From Blautia faecicola (lineage in GTDB: Bacteria; Bacillota; Clostridia; Lachnospirales; Lachnospiraceae), in the NCBI RefSeq assembly GCF_004123145.1, contig NZ_SDKC01000001.1, forward strand, positions 3,381,501-3,445,500: a stretch of 64,000 nt of DNA, written 5' to 3'. Of the stretch, positions 47,042 to 56,469 are shown piece after piece (position 1 is the stretch's first letter; each line of letters opens with the position of its first letter). Position numbers and translations under genes: made by a program. Below the pieces are notes generated by a model. It searched no databases. It was not told where the DNA came from and saw nothing but the letters and a program-made list of their open reading frames with translations.

Positions 47042-48175
47042 TTAACTTATGCTTTCCAGGGTTTCTGCATTATAATAATAGTAGGTCGTATATCCCGGAT
47101 CCTCCTGATCATTTTTTACCTGTACAGAACACTTCCAGCACGGAACAATCTCTGCCATTCCCGTTTCATGATTTTTTCCTATAACGACCTGACAAAGTGT
47201 CAGTTTCTGTATCTCATATGTCGTATCTGAAATAATATTATTTAAAGGTTCTGCTAAAAGTTCTGCCACCTTTACCGGTGATTCTATATCGACTTCCTCT
47301 TTTTCCTGCATGGGATAATGACCGATGATCATCATTGAGATGATCCCGCTTTTGTCGTAAACAACACTTACATTCTGTTCGTCATTTCCTTCACCGCTCA
47401 TATAAGGAATTACAGGATACCCATTCCATGCTATGCTCGTTTTAAAATAATAACTGTCATCATCTGCCGACCACTGTTCTTTCTTCTCGAATGTCTTTGT
47501 ATCTTCCTCTTGTAAAAGCTGATATATTTTTTCTTCCTCCTGTTGCATCGTTTTGTAATCCATGACATAACAGGTATACGCATCTGTAACTTCTACTCCT
47601 ATTTCCTGTAAAAAGGACTTTATCTGATTCCATGCCTCTTCCTGTGATATGAAAGCAAGATCTGTTGTTGTTTGAAACTCATTTCCATTATAGGTATCAA
47701 ACCGGTCATCTTCCATAATAGTATTTAATATGTACGTAGCCTGATCACTGAAATAATTTAAAACATTTTCAGATGTAATGGAAATTCCTGTCGTTTCTGT
47801 TAATGTATAAGATTCTGACTGAAAATCATCATATGACGTCTCTTCCACATCCAGTACCGGATTTCCCTTCGCAAATTTGTCTACAATCTGCTCCCGTTGT
47901 TCCCACAGGGTGCTTCCGGACTGAACCGCTTTTAGCCCTTTCCCCTCCTGAAAATTCTCAGGATATACACATTCTGCATCTATATGAACATTTTCCCCGA
48001 CATCCTCTTGAATCCTCTGTGGAAAGTCCTGTTCGATTTCTTTCCTGCTCTCTGCAGATTCTTCTGTAACCTCAGTATCACTCACATTTTTCTCACTAAG
48101 ATTTTCATTACCAGATCTACATCCGGAAAGCAGACAACATCCGGCTAATATCCATATCAGTTTTCTTAGTCTCAT
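47042..48175 (-). CDS. Lipoprotein of unknown function in the ABC cluster
   Basis: A 377-aa lipoprotein: signal with lipobox LLSGC (Cys19), then a Glu/Asp/Ser-rich stretch and an extracytoplasmic globular domain with no recognised motif (WYTY-type end: YTTYYYYNAETLESIS). The gene starts the permease-permease-ATPase order on its strand (21 bases before the next gene), so it may be the extracytoplasmic partner of the transporter, for example sensing or immunity. Confidence 0.75.
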   Translation of the reverse strand: MRLRKLIWILAGCCLLSGCRSGNENLSEKNVSDTEVTEESAESRKEIEQDFPQRIQEDVGENVHIDAECVYPENFQEGKGLKAVQSGSTLWEQREQIVDKFAKGNPVLDVEETSYDDFQSESYTLTETTGISITSENVLNYFSDQATYILNTIMEDDRFDTYNGNEFQTTTDLAFISQEEAWNQIKSFLQEIGVEVTDAYTCYVMDYKTMQQEEEKIYQLLQEEDTKTFEKKEQWSADDDSYYFKTSIAWNGYPVIPYMSGEGNDEQNVSVVYDKSGIISMMIIGHYPMQEKEEVDIESPVKVAELLAEPLNNIISDTTYEIQKLTLCQVVIGKNHETGMAEIVPCWKCSVQVKNDQEDPGYTTYYYYNAETLESIS

Positions 48176-48193
48176 GACGCTTCTCCCTCTATT

Positions 48194-48230
48194 AAAATAG
48201 AATGTCCAAATAATTTGAACATTCTATTTT
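48194..48230 (-). terminator. Terminator between the small secreted protein and the lipoprotein gene
   Basis: AAAATAGAATGT pairs with ACATTCTATTTT (inner CAAAT/ATTTG) on the minus strand. It may attenuate transcription from the small gene into the ABC cluster. Confidence 0.65.
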
Positions 48231-48253
48231 AGTTATATAACTATAGCTTTAAT

Positions 48254-48664
48254 CTACGGTGTCCATTTTCCACTTAATACAGCTGTTCCTGAACGAAACT
48301 GTTCTGCTGATAATTGATGTGTATCTCCTTTTTTGCGTTGAACAGCATACTGCAATCTTTTTCTTGGCTGTGTAGATTGCCAAGACCAAGGATCCGTTAA
48401 TTCTGTTGAGGCACGCCCCGCTGGTGAAACCCACATAGATACTATGGCATTATTACTTCTCTCAAATTTACTTACTGTAATATATGCTGCTTGCTCATTA
48501 TCATTTTTTGAGGCAACATAGCCTGTATTATAATTATTTGTTCCGTGCAAATAGCTTTGATCCATATGAAAAATAAACTCTCGTGTATTTGCAAAAACAG
48601 TTGTTGATGCCGTTAACATTCCTAAAGTAAAGCCTACAACAATCATCTTTTTAATATTTCTCAT
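48254..48664 (-). CDS. Small secreted protein next to the ABC cluster
   Basis: A 136-aa exported protein: signal peptide at residues 1-25 (KKMIVVGFTLGMLTASTTVFAN), mature part ~110 aa, polar, Trp/Tyr-containing and with no Cys (YVASKNDNEQAAYITVSKFE; VSMWVSPAGRAST). The style recalls DUF2712-like secreted proteins near ABC transporters, but this is tentative. The ATG at 48664 has AAGGGAG 7 bases upstream; an upstream in-frame ATG (48718) has none. It could be a secreted toxin/peptide, or a substrate or sensor partner for the transporter. The 450-bp gap to blaI (48719-49166) holds promoters and BlaI-type half-sites only. Confidence 0.7.
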   Translation of the reverse strand: MRNIKKMIVVGFTLGMLTASTTVFANTREFIFHMDQSYLHGTNNYNTGYVASKNDNEQAAYITVSKFERSNNAIVSMWVSPAGRASTELTDPWSWQSTQPRKRLQYAVQRKKGDTHQLSAEQFRSGTAVLSGKWTP

Positions 48665-48986
48665 CACATTTCTCCCTTCATAAGCAAAATAATTTGTCTC
48701 ATTTTCCCAAGAATACAAATTTTCTTATGTCTTGGTATTTTGGACAATTTTCAACGCTGTTCAACACACTCTTACTTAAGTTTCAACACTAGTGGACTGA
48801 GTTCTTCCCTCCTTATCTTTTTGTTATAATTTTTCTTTAGCTCATAACTTAAAGCTTTTTCCAAAGAAATGGACACAGCGCTGTTTTAAGTATGATCCTC
48901 CGTGTTGGAAGTTTGAATTATAGAATATTTGCAACATATATCTCTTATATATTGACATTTCATCCTACCTCTTTAATAAGATTGTG

Positions 48987-49143
48987 TACTACACGTTGTA
49001 ATTCCGTGTGATTACTATAACATTTTTTATGTTTCTTCACAAGCTTTTTACTATCGACAATATTCACAGAAATATTCTTCTGTTTTCATCTGTTTTCACA
49101 ATTGCTTTTTCTATTTTTTTGCAGTATTATAATCTGTAGTACA
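48987..49143 (+). promoter_or_regulatory. BlaI-type operator half-sites and -10 box before blaI
   Basis: TACTACA followed by cgTTGTA (48987-49000) resembles the BlaI/MecI operator (TACTACATATGTAGTA). A second half-site TGTAGTACA (49135-49143) directly follows TATAAT (49128-49133). Repressor binding there would cover the start of transcription; autoregulation is inferred. Confidence 0.5.
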
Positions 49144-49166
49144 AAAATGAAAGGAGGAGTTCTTCT

Positions 49167-49538
49167 ATGTTTCAACAACTAAGTGATACAGAACTTATAA
49201 TTATGGAATACCTATGGTCACAAAACATCCCCAAAACTTTTTCAGAAATAAAAGCTTTCTTTGAAGCTACCACAAACAAGAACTGGAAGAAACAGACGCT
49301 GAGCACATTTTTACTCCGCTTAGTAAAAAAGAGGGTTTTATACGCCAACCATCAAGAAGCAAAAGTCACTTATTATCCGGCATTATCTTCGGAAGAATAT
49401 TACCAACAATACACTTCTCAGATAATCCAAACCTCTTTCCATGGTTCTTTAACTTCTTTTATCAGCGCATTTACCGGGAATAAAAAATTATCCGCTTCAG
49501 ATAAGGAAGAATTAATGGATTTTCTGAAAGGATTATAA
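49167..49538 (+). CDS. BlaI/MecI-family repressor
   Basis: A 123-aa winged-helix repressor. N-terminal SDTELIIMEYLWSQNIPKTFSE and the recognition-helix/wing stretch KKQTLSTFLLRLVKKRVLYAN match BlaI/MecI (typical TVxTLLxRLxKKGxL). The C-terminal dimer domain contains the cleavage region used by BlaR1-type proteases. It overlaps none but is one base from the next gene, so the two are coupled. No beta-lactamase or PBP gene is near. Confidence 0.92.
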   Translation: MFQQLSDTELIIMEYLWSQNIPKTFSEIKAFFEATTNKNWKKQTLSTFLLRLVKKRVLYANHQEAKVTYYPALSSEEYYQQYTSQIIQTSFHGSLTSFISAFTGNKKLSASDKEELMDFLKGL

Positions 49539-49539
49539 T

Positions 49540-50823
49540 ATGCCACTGTTTTTTTCAATGTCTTTAGCCGGGTCAATCCCACTTTGTATCGGATTGTTTG
49601 TTATGATACTCCGAAAAGAGCAAACAAATTTCTATTATGTAAATTCATTGTTTAAACTGAGTGTTATTCTTTATTTGCTACCACTTCAGCTTATTAAAAA
49701 CATGATTCCTGTAACTCATAATTTATTTACCATTGATAATAATTATACTTATATTCTTTCTTTAAAAAATAAATTGCAGTTGCATTTCCATGCAAAAACA
49801 GTATTGGTGCCGTTTTGGATGTTTTTTCTGCTTCTGATTGTTACGGGCAGTATTTTTATATTCTGTATTTATGAATTCCGAACATACAGAAAAACATGTA
49901 ACATACTTTTAAAAACATCGATGCCATTCCATTTTCAAAAACATTCGTGGGTATATAAGAATCCCTTATTGAAAACACCTTGTACCATTGGATTTTTTAA
50001 ATCTTATATTTTATTTCCAGATCAAAATCTTACTGGTTCTCAAAATGAAATGCTTTTTATTCATGAAACGGCGCACATTGAAAACAAAGATTCAATTTTT
50101 AAATTTCTGATTATGATATGTTTTTGCCTGCACTGGTACAACCCATTCGTATGGTTTTTTTTACCGGTGTACTCATATTCTGCGGAATGTTTATGCGATT
50201 ATAAAGTAATCCAGCGATTTTCCTCTCATGCAGAGCGAAAAGAATACGCCACTCTATTATTAAATATTGCTTCCACAGAATCGCCTTTTCCAAAGATTTG
50301 GCAAAATAACTTTTCTGTTTCAAAAAAAATAGTAAAAAGGAGATTATTGTATATTATGAACACTACAGCTCTGAGTAAAAGAATAGTGTTATATGGTGCT
50401 CTATCACTTTTATGTCTTATGATTTTACCGCTAACCACCTATGCCTATACTCCTCTGGAACAAACCTCAACATTTTCTCCGGACGAATATTCAAAGTCAA
50501 CGGAAGAAATCATAACACTTATCGATGAAACACCTTCTAACTATGCTGACCCATATGACGAACTGGTTGATTTTTCATCTTCAAACGAATGTATCGTTCT
50601 TGAAGATGGATCCGTGCTTGATGGTGCTGTTTCGAATTCGTCGGGAGAGTCACGTGTCAGTTGCTCACATACATATGAAAATGGATATGTTTACCTCCAC
50701 ACAGCAAATAAAAATGGAGGCTGTACTATTACCCGCTATTCCGCAAAAATATGTACAAAATGCAACTACAAAAAAAATATGGTAAAAATATCTACAGCAA
50801 CATATGTGAAATGTACACACTAA
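49540..50823 (+). CDS. BlaR1-like M56 sensor protease
   Basis: A 427-aa membrane metalloprotease. Several membrane segments in residues 1-115, the zinc motif HETAH (His175, Glu176, His179) in LFIHETAHIENKD and a further membrane helix near 280-300 (LYGALSLLCLMILPLTTYAY). The extracytoplasmic C-terminal part (~125 aa) is short, with no penicillin-binding domain, and holds a Cys-rich repeat-like end (CTKCNY; CTH). The stimulus is therefore probably not a beta-lactam. It likely cleaves the upstream BlaI-type repressor. Confidence 0.88.
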   Translation: MPLFFSMSLAGSIPLCIGLFVMILRKEQTNFYYVNSLFKLSVILYLLPLQLIKNMIPVTHNLFTIDNNYTYILSLKNKLQLHFHAKTVLVPFWMFFLLLIVTGSIFIFCIYEFRTYRKTCNILLKTSMPFHFQKHSWVYKNPLLKTPCTIGFFKSYILFPDQNLTGSQNEMLFIHETAHIENKDSIFKFLIMICFCLHWYNPFVWFFLPVYSYSAECLCDYKVIQRFSSHAERKEYATLLLNIASTESPFPKIWQNNFSVSKKIVKRRLLYIMNTTALSKRIVLYGALSLLCLMILPLTTYAYTPLEQTSTFSPDEYSKSTEEIITLIDETPSNYADPYDELVDFSSSNECIVLEDGSVLDGAVSNSSGESRVSCSHTYENGYVYLHTANKNGGCTITRYSAKICTKCNYKKNMVKISTATYVKCTH

Positions 50824-50897
50824 TTAATTTTATCATTGCATAAATGACGCAAAGGAGCTGTCAGCTAATACCACATTTCACCCTCCCTTCGGAAATC

Positions 50898-50955
50898 AAA
50901 AAGATCCTCTGTAAGAAAAGGTTTTTCACCGTTCTCCTTACAAAGGATCTTTTTT
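50898..50955 (+). terminator. Terminator after the blaR1-like gene
   Basis: AAAAGATCCT pairs with AGGATCTTTT, with an inner TGTAAG/CTTACA stem, followed by TTTTTTG. Confidence 0.75.
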
Positions 50956-51048
50956 GAAAAATGAAATTTATTTTCTATTCTTCTCCCTGTACTTTCCTGT
51001 CCTCTTTCCGCATGTATTTACAAAGAACAATCCTTCCCGGAGCTTTGT

Positions 51049-51573
51049 ATGCGTATCCTGCTTTTTCTTTCTGATCTGATGATCCCACTCCTCTTTTTCT
51101 ACATCATCGGCTTCGGTCTTCTGATGAAAAAGGACATCTACAACGACTTCGTCACTGGTGCTTTCGATGGTTTGAAAACAGTGATAAAAATCATGCCAAC
51201 GCTAATCGGTCTGATGACCAGTGCAGGGATCCTGCGTGCCTCCGGCTTCCTGGATGCCCTCGCATCCCTCCTCGAAAACCTCCTGAAACCCACCGGCTTC
51301 CCCTCTGCCCTGGTTCCCCTCTCCATCGTAAAAATGTTCTCCTCCAGCGCCGCCACCAGTCTCCTCCTCGACCTCTACAAACAATACGGCCCCGACTCCA
51401 CCACCGGCCTGACCGCTTCCCTCATCCTCAGCAGCACCGAAACCATCTTCTACACACTCAGCGTCTACTACATAGCCGCCAAAGTCCAAAAAACCAGATA
51501 CACCCTCCCCGGCGCCCTTCTCGCCACCCTGTCCGGAATCATCGCCAGCACCGTCATAGCAAACCTTATGTAA
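51049..51573 (+). CDS. spmB: Spore maturation protein B
   Basis: A 174-aa membrane protein of the nucleoside-recognition (Gate) family, SpmB type: IPLLFFYIIGFGLLMKKDIY, DGLKTVIKIMPTLIGLMTSAGIL, KMFSSSAATSLLLDLYKQYG, and the helix LILSSTETIFYTLSVYY. In Bacillus it acts with SpmA in spore-core dehydration. Its partner spmA lies 1.9 kb away on the other strand. The 51240-51560 stretch is markedly C-rich. Confidence 0.92.
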   Translation: MRILLFLSDLMIPLLFFYIIGFGLLMKKDIYNDFVTGAFDGLKTVIKIMPTLIGLMTSAGILRASGFLDALASLLENLLKPTGFPSALVPLSIVKMFSSSAATSLLLDLYKQYGPDSTTGLTASLILSSTETIFYTLSVYYIAAKVQKTRYTLPGALLATLSGIIASTVIANLM

Positions 51574-51786
51574 ATCTCTATTCGTTTACTTTCTCACCTG
51601 GTTTACATAAAAACAACCATATGCCTATAATCTCTTACTTATACCACCAATTATCCCAAAAACCACTTCCGATACAACGTATAACGCACACATTTTCTCC
51701 TGTACTACCCCTATAGCATTCATTCATTTTCCCATACCAGCCAACCCCCTCCGCTCTCAACCACTATCTCCCCCACGCAAAAAACA

Positions 51787-51973
51787 GCGGCAGACTCCTG
51801 GCTTCCTGGTCCGGCAACACTTTGTGGGCGCTTAGGGCAAGCTTTGAGATCCGACGCCAACTACGACTATATTCGCGCGGGTCAGCCGACCCGCGTGAAT
51901 ATAGTCGTAGTTGGCGGCTAGCTCAAAGTTGCCCTGCCCACGTTGCCAGACCAGGAAGCCAGGAGTCTGCCGC
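51787..51973. repeat. 187-bp near-perfect palindrome (repeat family copy 1)
   Basis: Two arms of about 90 bases meet at GGGTCAGCCGACCC (51879-51892). The outer 20 bases GCGGCAGACTCCTGGCTTCC and the stretch CCAACTACGACTATATTC are repeated exactly in inverted order; between them are small bulges and a few mismatches. The transcript would form a very long hairpin. No ORF or transposase is inside. The gap 51574-51999 holds nothing else recognised. A related copy is at 56470-56790. Confidence 0.85.
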
Positions 51974-51999
51974 GTCCCTTTTGCCACAACAAACTTCCC

Positions 52000-53346
52000 T
52001 TACTCCCGGAAATTCCCAGCCTTCTTATACTTATTCATAATCCCAAAATACATCACCAACAGCAGTGCAGACGCAAAAATCCACGCCACCGGGCTCGCCA
52101 GACAAATCCCCAGATAACTCTTATAATGCGAAGCAACCACAGCTGTCAGTCCTCGTCCTGCCAGTTCTGCAATCCCCGCCGTCATGGGAAGGAATCCATA
52201 TCCCATTCCCTGGATACCGTTTCGATACACATTTACCACATTAAGCGGAACAAAGAACAGCGCCACGCATTTCATATAAATATCCACCAGACCCACGATC
52301 TGATCCAGATTCTCAGACACAAACAGTCCGGTCAGCATATTACCAAAGTAGAACACCAGCACTCCGAACACGACCGAATACATGCTGCCCATGATCGTTG
52401 TTGCCCGGAAGCCCCTGCTGATCCTCTTCACCTTACCCGCACCCATATTCTGTGCACAGTAAGTAGCCATCGTAGTACCCAGTGCCACATAAACCTGTGT
52501 TACCACCTGTTCGATCTTATTTGCCGCAGTAAACGCTGCCACATGCACAGAACCAAGCACATTCAGCGCAGCCTGCACCATCATCGCACCGATTGCAGTG
52601 ATCGAATACTGCAGTGCCATCGGAAAACCGATGGCCAGCTGCTGCCGTACCAGATGACCATCCAGTTTAAAATCCCAGCGATCCAGCTTCAGAATCGGCA
52701 CTTTCTTAATAATATAGATCAGGCAAAGCAACGCCGAAACTCCCTGCGCAATAACTGTCGCATACGCCGCTCCTGCTGCTCCCAGGTGAAACACAATGAT
52801 CAGTACCAGATCCAGCACAATATTCAGTGCTGCGGAAAACAGCAGAAAATACAACGGTGTCTTACTGTTCCCCAGCGCACGCAGGATACCCGCTAACAGA
52901 TTATACATAACCTGTGTAAAAATCCCCGCACAAATGATCATAATATACTTATACGCATCCTGGAAAATATCCTCCGGTGTATTCATAAGAATCAGCAAAG
53001 GCTTCATAAACGCCATACTGATCACCGTCATCACCACGCTGACGATCACCGAAAGCACTGCCGCAGACCCGACCGTCTTTCGCATCCCCGGCATATCTCC
53101 GGCACCGAACCGCTGACTGGTCAGCACCGTAAAACCTGCCGTAAGTCCCATCAGAAATCCCAGGATCAGAAACCCGATCGTTCCGGTCGAGCCGACAGCT
53201 GCCAGTGCTTTCGTTCCCACGAACTTACCGACAATGACCGTATCCACCATGCTGTAAAACTGCTGAAAAATATTTCCAATAACAATTGGAATCGTAAAAT
53301 TCAGGATAATCTTCCACGGTGTTCCCACCGTCATATCTCTCTCCAT
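52000..53346 (-). CDS. MATE-family exporter
   Basis: A 448-aa, 12-segment MATE protein (residues ~10-170: TPWKIILNFTIPIVIGNIFQQFYSMVDTVIVGKFV, partial; second half AAFTAANKIEQVVTQVYVALGTTMATYCAQNMGAGKVKR, partial). The start at 53346 has GGAGG 6 bases upstream. It separates spmB from spmA. Its C-terminus ends 27 bases from the long palindrome. Substrate unknown. Confidence 0.9.
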   Translation of the reverse strand: MERDMTVGTPWKIILNFTIPIVIGNIFQQFYSMVDTVIVGKFVGTKALAAVGSTGTIGFLILGFLMGLTAGFTVLTSQRFGAGDMPGMRKTVGSAAVLSVIVSVVMTVISMAFMKPLLILMNTPEDIFQDAYKYIMIICAGIFTQVMYNLLAGILRALGNSKTPLYFLLFSAALNIVLDLVLIIVFHLGAAGAAYATVIAQGVSALLCLIYIIKKVPILKLDRWDFKLDGHLVRQQLAIGFPMALQYSITAIGAMMVQAALNVLGSVHVAAFTAANKIEQVVTQVYVALGTTMATYCAQNMGAGKVKRISRGFRATTIMGSMYSVVFGVLVFYFGNMLTGLFVSENLDQIVGLVDIYMKCVALFFVPLNVVNVYRNGIQGMGYGFLPMTAGIAELAGRGLTAVVASHYKSYLGICLASPVAWIFASALLLVMYFGIMNKYKKAGNFRE

Positions 53347-53423
53347 AAAGTTCCTCCTCTCATAAAAACTCCTCATTTTGCGCGATAAAAATCCGGGGAC
53401 ACAGCCCCGGGATCTTTATCACG

Positions 53424-54107
53424 TTATTTACTTTCACCCATTATATGCGATGCTTTTTCATTTTTCAATACCATTTTCGTAAAAATATTGTTAGCTTTTT
53501 CCGATCTGGCCATCCAGTTTTTTGTTTTGATATACAAAACGGCAGCACCCGTACTGATCGCCGTCGCAAGGATTGCCGGACCAACGATCGCCGTTGGCGT
53601 CACACTGCCATATTCTGTCCGAAAAGCAATGATATTGACCGGGATCAATTGCAGGGAAGATATATTCAGGATCAGAAAATCACACATTTCATTACTTGCT
53701 GCACCCACAGCTACCGCCCGCTGCTTTTTTCTCCGCCGCTCTTCCTCCAGATCTGCCAGTTCTTCCATGGCCTTCAGTCCTGCCGGTGTCGCCGCCCAGC
53801 CGAGTCCCAGGATATTCGCCAGCAGATTCGTTGCAATCGATTTCCTCGACGGGTGATTCCCGGGGATTTCCGGAAACAAAAAGTTCAGCACCGGCTGCAT
53901 TCTCTGCTCCATCGCCTCCAGAAGTCCGGACTTCTCTGCAATCCGCATCATCCCCACCCAGAGTGCCGTAACCCCAGCCATCACCACGCACAGACTCACT
54001 GCCTCCTTTGAAGACTGAATCGCCGCCTCTGATACTTCCTCCAGATGCCCGGTCACTGTCCCGTAGATAATCCCGATCAGAATCATACCGCCCCAGAGAT
54101 AATTCAT
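53424..54107 (-). CDS. spmA: Spore maturation protein A
   Basis: A 227-aa membrane protein of the nucleoside-recognition family, SpmA type: MNYLWGGMILIGIIYGTVTG, GVTALWVGMMRIAEKSGLL, FPEIPGNHPSRKSIATNLLANILGLGWAATPAGLKAM (partial). A charged loop of Glu/Arg (LEEERRRKKQRA) follows. It implies a spore-forming or once spore-forming host. Usually in one operon with spmB; here the two are apart and on opposite strands. Confidence 0.92.
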   Translation of the reverse strand: MNYLWGGMILIGIIYGTVTGHLEEVSEAAIQSSKEAVSLCVVMAGVTALWVGMMRIAEKSGLLEAMEQRMQPVLNFLFPEIPGNHPSRKSIATNLLANILGLGWAATPAGLKAMEELADLEEERRRKKQRAVAVGAASNEMCDFLILNISSLQLIPVNIIAFRTEYGSVTPTAIVGPAILATAISTGAAVLYIKTKNWMARSEKANNIFTKMVLKNEKASHIMGESK

Positions 54108-54394
54108 AAAAAGCTGCTCCGTTTTTGTTGGATTCTATTATGTATACGCCCTGCATCGTAAAAATATACGTAACTGCTCTACCGTTCTTTATGAACATGC
54201 TGTAATGTTGAAAAAGCATTGCTGCGACGATATTCCCGTTCATGTAATACAGCAGCTTTTTATGATCACACGTATATTTTTTATTTCTGAAACTTCTTTC
54301 TCCCCCATTATCTTTACTTTCCCCCCTCCATTCGTTACAATAAATCATAAAGCAAAAGCTTGTCCGAAAACTTTTCGGAAGAAAGGAGAAGGTT

Positions 54395-56278
54395 ATGAAA
54401 TTTTCATTTTCCCCTTCCTCCACTGACCTGAAAAAAGTGGAAGAAGGAACGCAACTTTTATTGGGGGATATCAAATCAGAAAAAGAACTGGCGATTCAGG
54501 TGGAGTTTCAGGAAAATGCTCCGCTTACCATCGCACGAAACGGCGATCACCTGCATATTACCTGTCAGGAACCGGCGCATTATTATCGGGGACTGAACTG
54601 GGCGGTACATCATCTGGGGGATACCTGGAGCACGAAAAGTGAACCTGTATACTTTTCCAGAAACGGGGTGATGCTGGACTGCTCCAGAAATGCAGTATTT
54701 ACCGTAGAAAAGGTAAAATCTTTTATTCGTATCATGGCGAAACTGGGAATGAACACCCTGATGCTCTACACCGAAGAGACTTACACCGTACCGGATGAAC
54801 CTTATTTCGGTGCCTACCGTGGCCGCTACAGCCAGGATGAGATCCGCGAGATGGATGCTTATGCAAGAACTTTCGGCATTGAACTTGTTCCGTGTATCCA
54901 GACACTGGCTCATCTTCACAATGCTTTGAAATGGCCGCTTGGAGAAACCGTTAAGGACACCGCCGACATTCTTCAGGTAGGGAAAGAAGAAGTCTACACC
55001 CTTATTGAAAAAATGCTTTGCTCCGTAAAAGAGTCCTTTTCCACCAACCGGGTACATCTGGGTATGGACGAAGCTGCACAGCTCGGCCTTGGAAAGTACC
55101 TCCGGGAAAACGGATATACCAAAAGTTCCGTCCTGATTCGCGAACACAGTGCCCGCGTTTTTGAAATCTGCAAAAAGCTGGGACTGGAACCGATGATCTG
55201 GAGCGATATGTATATCACTGCCAACACCGGCGGCAGTTATTATGATGTTGCCGACGATACAGACTGCAGTGACTGGGAAAAACCGGATCCGGAGCTTGGA
55301 CTGGTTTACTGGGACTACTATAACCCGGATCAGGAAATCTATGAAAAAATGATCCGCGTTCATCAGCAGCTTTCCAACAAAGTCATCTTTGCCGGAGGTT
55401 CCTGGATCTGGAACGGAATATCACCAAACTATTCCAAGACCTTTACCTGCACCCGTGCGGGACTTGCCGCATGCAAAAAATATCATCTGCCGGAAGTATT
55501 CTGTACCGCCTGGATGGATAACGGTGCAGAAACCCCTGTAGATGCCGTTCTGCCCGGTCTGGTGCTGTTTGCTCACCTTGGCTTCCATGAAGACTTCGAT
55601 GAGAAAGCACTGGCAGAAGAATTCCACGATGTGACCGGTGCCGGCCTGAACGACTTCCTGGAACTGGATGCCCTGGACTCCCTGTTCCAGAACGGACAGC
55701 CGAATCTGGACACCGATAATCCATCCAAATATCTGTTGTATCAGGATCCTCTTCTCGGCATCTTTGACCGCCATATCGAAGATCTGGATCTGGACACTGA
55801 ACGTTATTATCAGGATCTGGCAGACCGCCTGGAAATCTGCCGAAAACATACTCCGGCTTATGATACGCTGTTTGCTTTCTATCACAGTCTCGCCAGCACG
55901 CTCGCCGGTAAGGCCGACCTTGGCGTCCGCCTGAAAAAAGCATACGATGCCCATGACTTATCCACACTGGAGACCATCTGCGAAGAAGTTATCCCCGGAA
56001 TCATCAACGATCTGTCCACAACCAGACTTCTGCGCGAACACCTCTGGATGCAGGACGCAAAACCTTTCGGCTATGAACTCGTAGACATCAAACTCTCCGG
56101 CGTCATCGCCCGCCTCACCAGCACCCGCCTCCGTCTCCGTTACTATATCGACGGCAGAGTAAAGCGCCTGGAAGAACTGGAAGCCGACCGCCTCCCCTAC
56201 TTCCTCCCGGGAACCCCCAAACGCGAAAACCTCTGGCACCGCATCATCAGCGGCGCAGACCTTATGGATACAATCTAA
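54395..56278 (+). CDS. GH20 beta-N-acetylhexosaminidase-like enzyme
   Basis: A 627-aa intracellular glycosidase (no signal peptide). Residues ~85-390 hold the GH20 barrel: NGVMLDCSRNAVFTVEKVKSFI (partial), LGMNTLMLYTEETY, VPCIQTLAHLHN, and the catalytic Asp-Glu pair in HLGMDEAAQLG (Asp225-Glu226). WIWNGISP and VFCTAWMDNGAE fit the Trp-lined pocket. C-terminal 230 residues are helical. It would release GlcNAc or GalNAc from oligosaccharides after uptake; the product suits nagA. AAAGGAG stands before the ATG. Confidence 0.88.
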   Translation: MKFSFSPSSTDLKKVEEGTQLLLGDIKSEKELAIQVEFQENAPLTIARNGDHLHITCQEPAHYYRGLNWAVHHLGDTWSTKSEPVYFSRNGVMLDCSRNAVFTVEKVKSFIRIMAKLGMNTLMLYTEETYTVPDEPYFGAYRGRYSQDEIREMDAYARTFGIELVPCIQTLAHLHNALKWPLGETVKDTADILQVGKEEVYTLIEKMLCSVKESFSTNRVHLGMDEAAQLGLGKYLRENGYTKSSVLIREHSARVFEICKKLGLEPMIWSDMYITANTGGSYYDVADDTDCSDWEKPDPELGLVYWDYYNPDQEIYEKMIRVHQQLSNKVIFAGGSWIWNGISPNYSKTFTCTRAGLAACKKYHLPEVFCTAWMDNGAETPVDAVLPGLVLFAHLGFHEDFDEKALAEEFHDVTGAGLNDFLELDALDSLFQNGQPNLDTDNPSKYLLYQDPLLGIFDRHIEDLDLDTERYYQDLADRLEICRKHTPAYDTLFAFYHSLASTLAGKADLGVRLKKAYDAHDLSTLETICEEVIPGIINDLSTTRLLREHLWMQDAKPFGYELVDIKLSGVIARLTSTRLRLRYYIDGRVKRLEELEADRLPYFLPGTPKRENLWHRIISGADLMDTI

Positions 56279-56291
56279 CAATCTACTCTTC

Positions 56292-56327
56292 AAAACCCCC
56301 TCGGAGCACATCTCCCGAGGGGGTTTT
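56292..56327 (+). terminator. Terminator of the GH20 gene
   Basis: AAAACCCCCTCGG pairs perfectly with CCGAGGGGGTTTT around AGCACATCTC, then TATATG. Confidence 0.9.
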
Positions 56328-56469
56328 ATATGTCAACAAAGTGCATTATCATTTTTAAGCTATATTCATTCATATACAACTTTCATCCACCCCCTTCCAC
56401 CTATCAGAGGTTGCCACAACCAAACTCTACAGACAATTTAAGTTTCAGCCAAAACACAGCCCGGAGATA

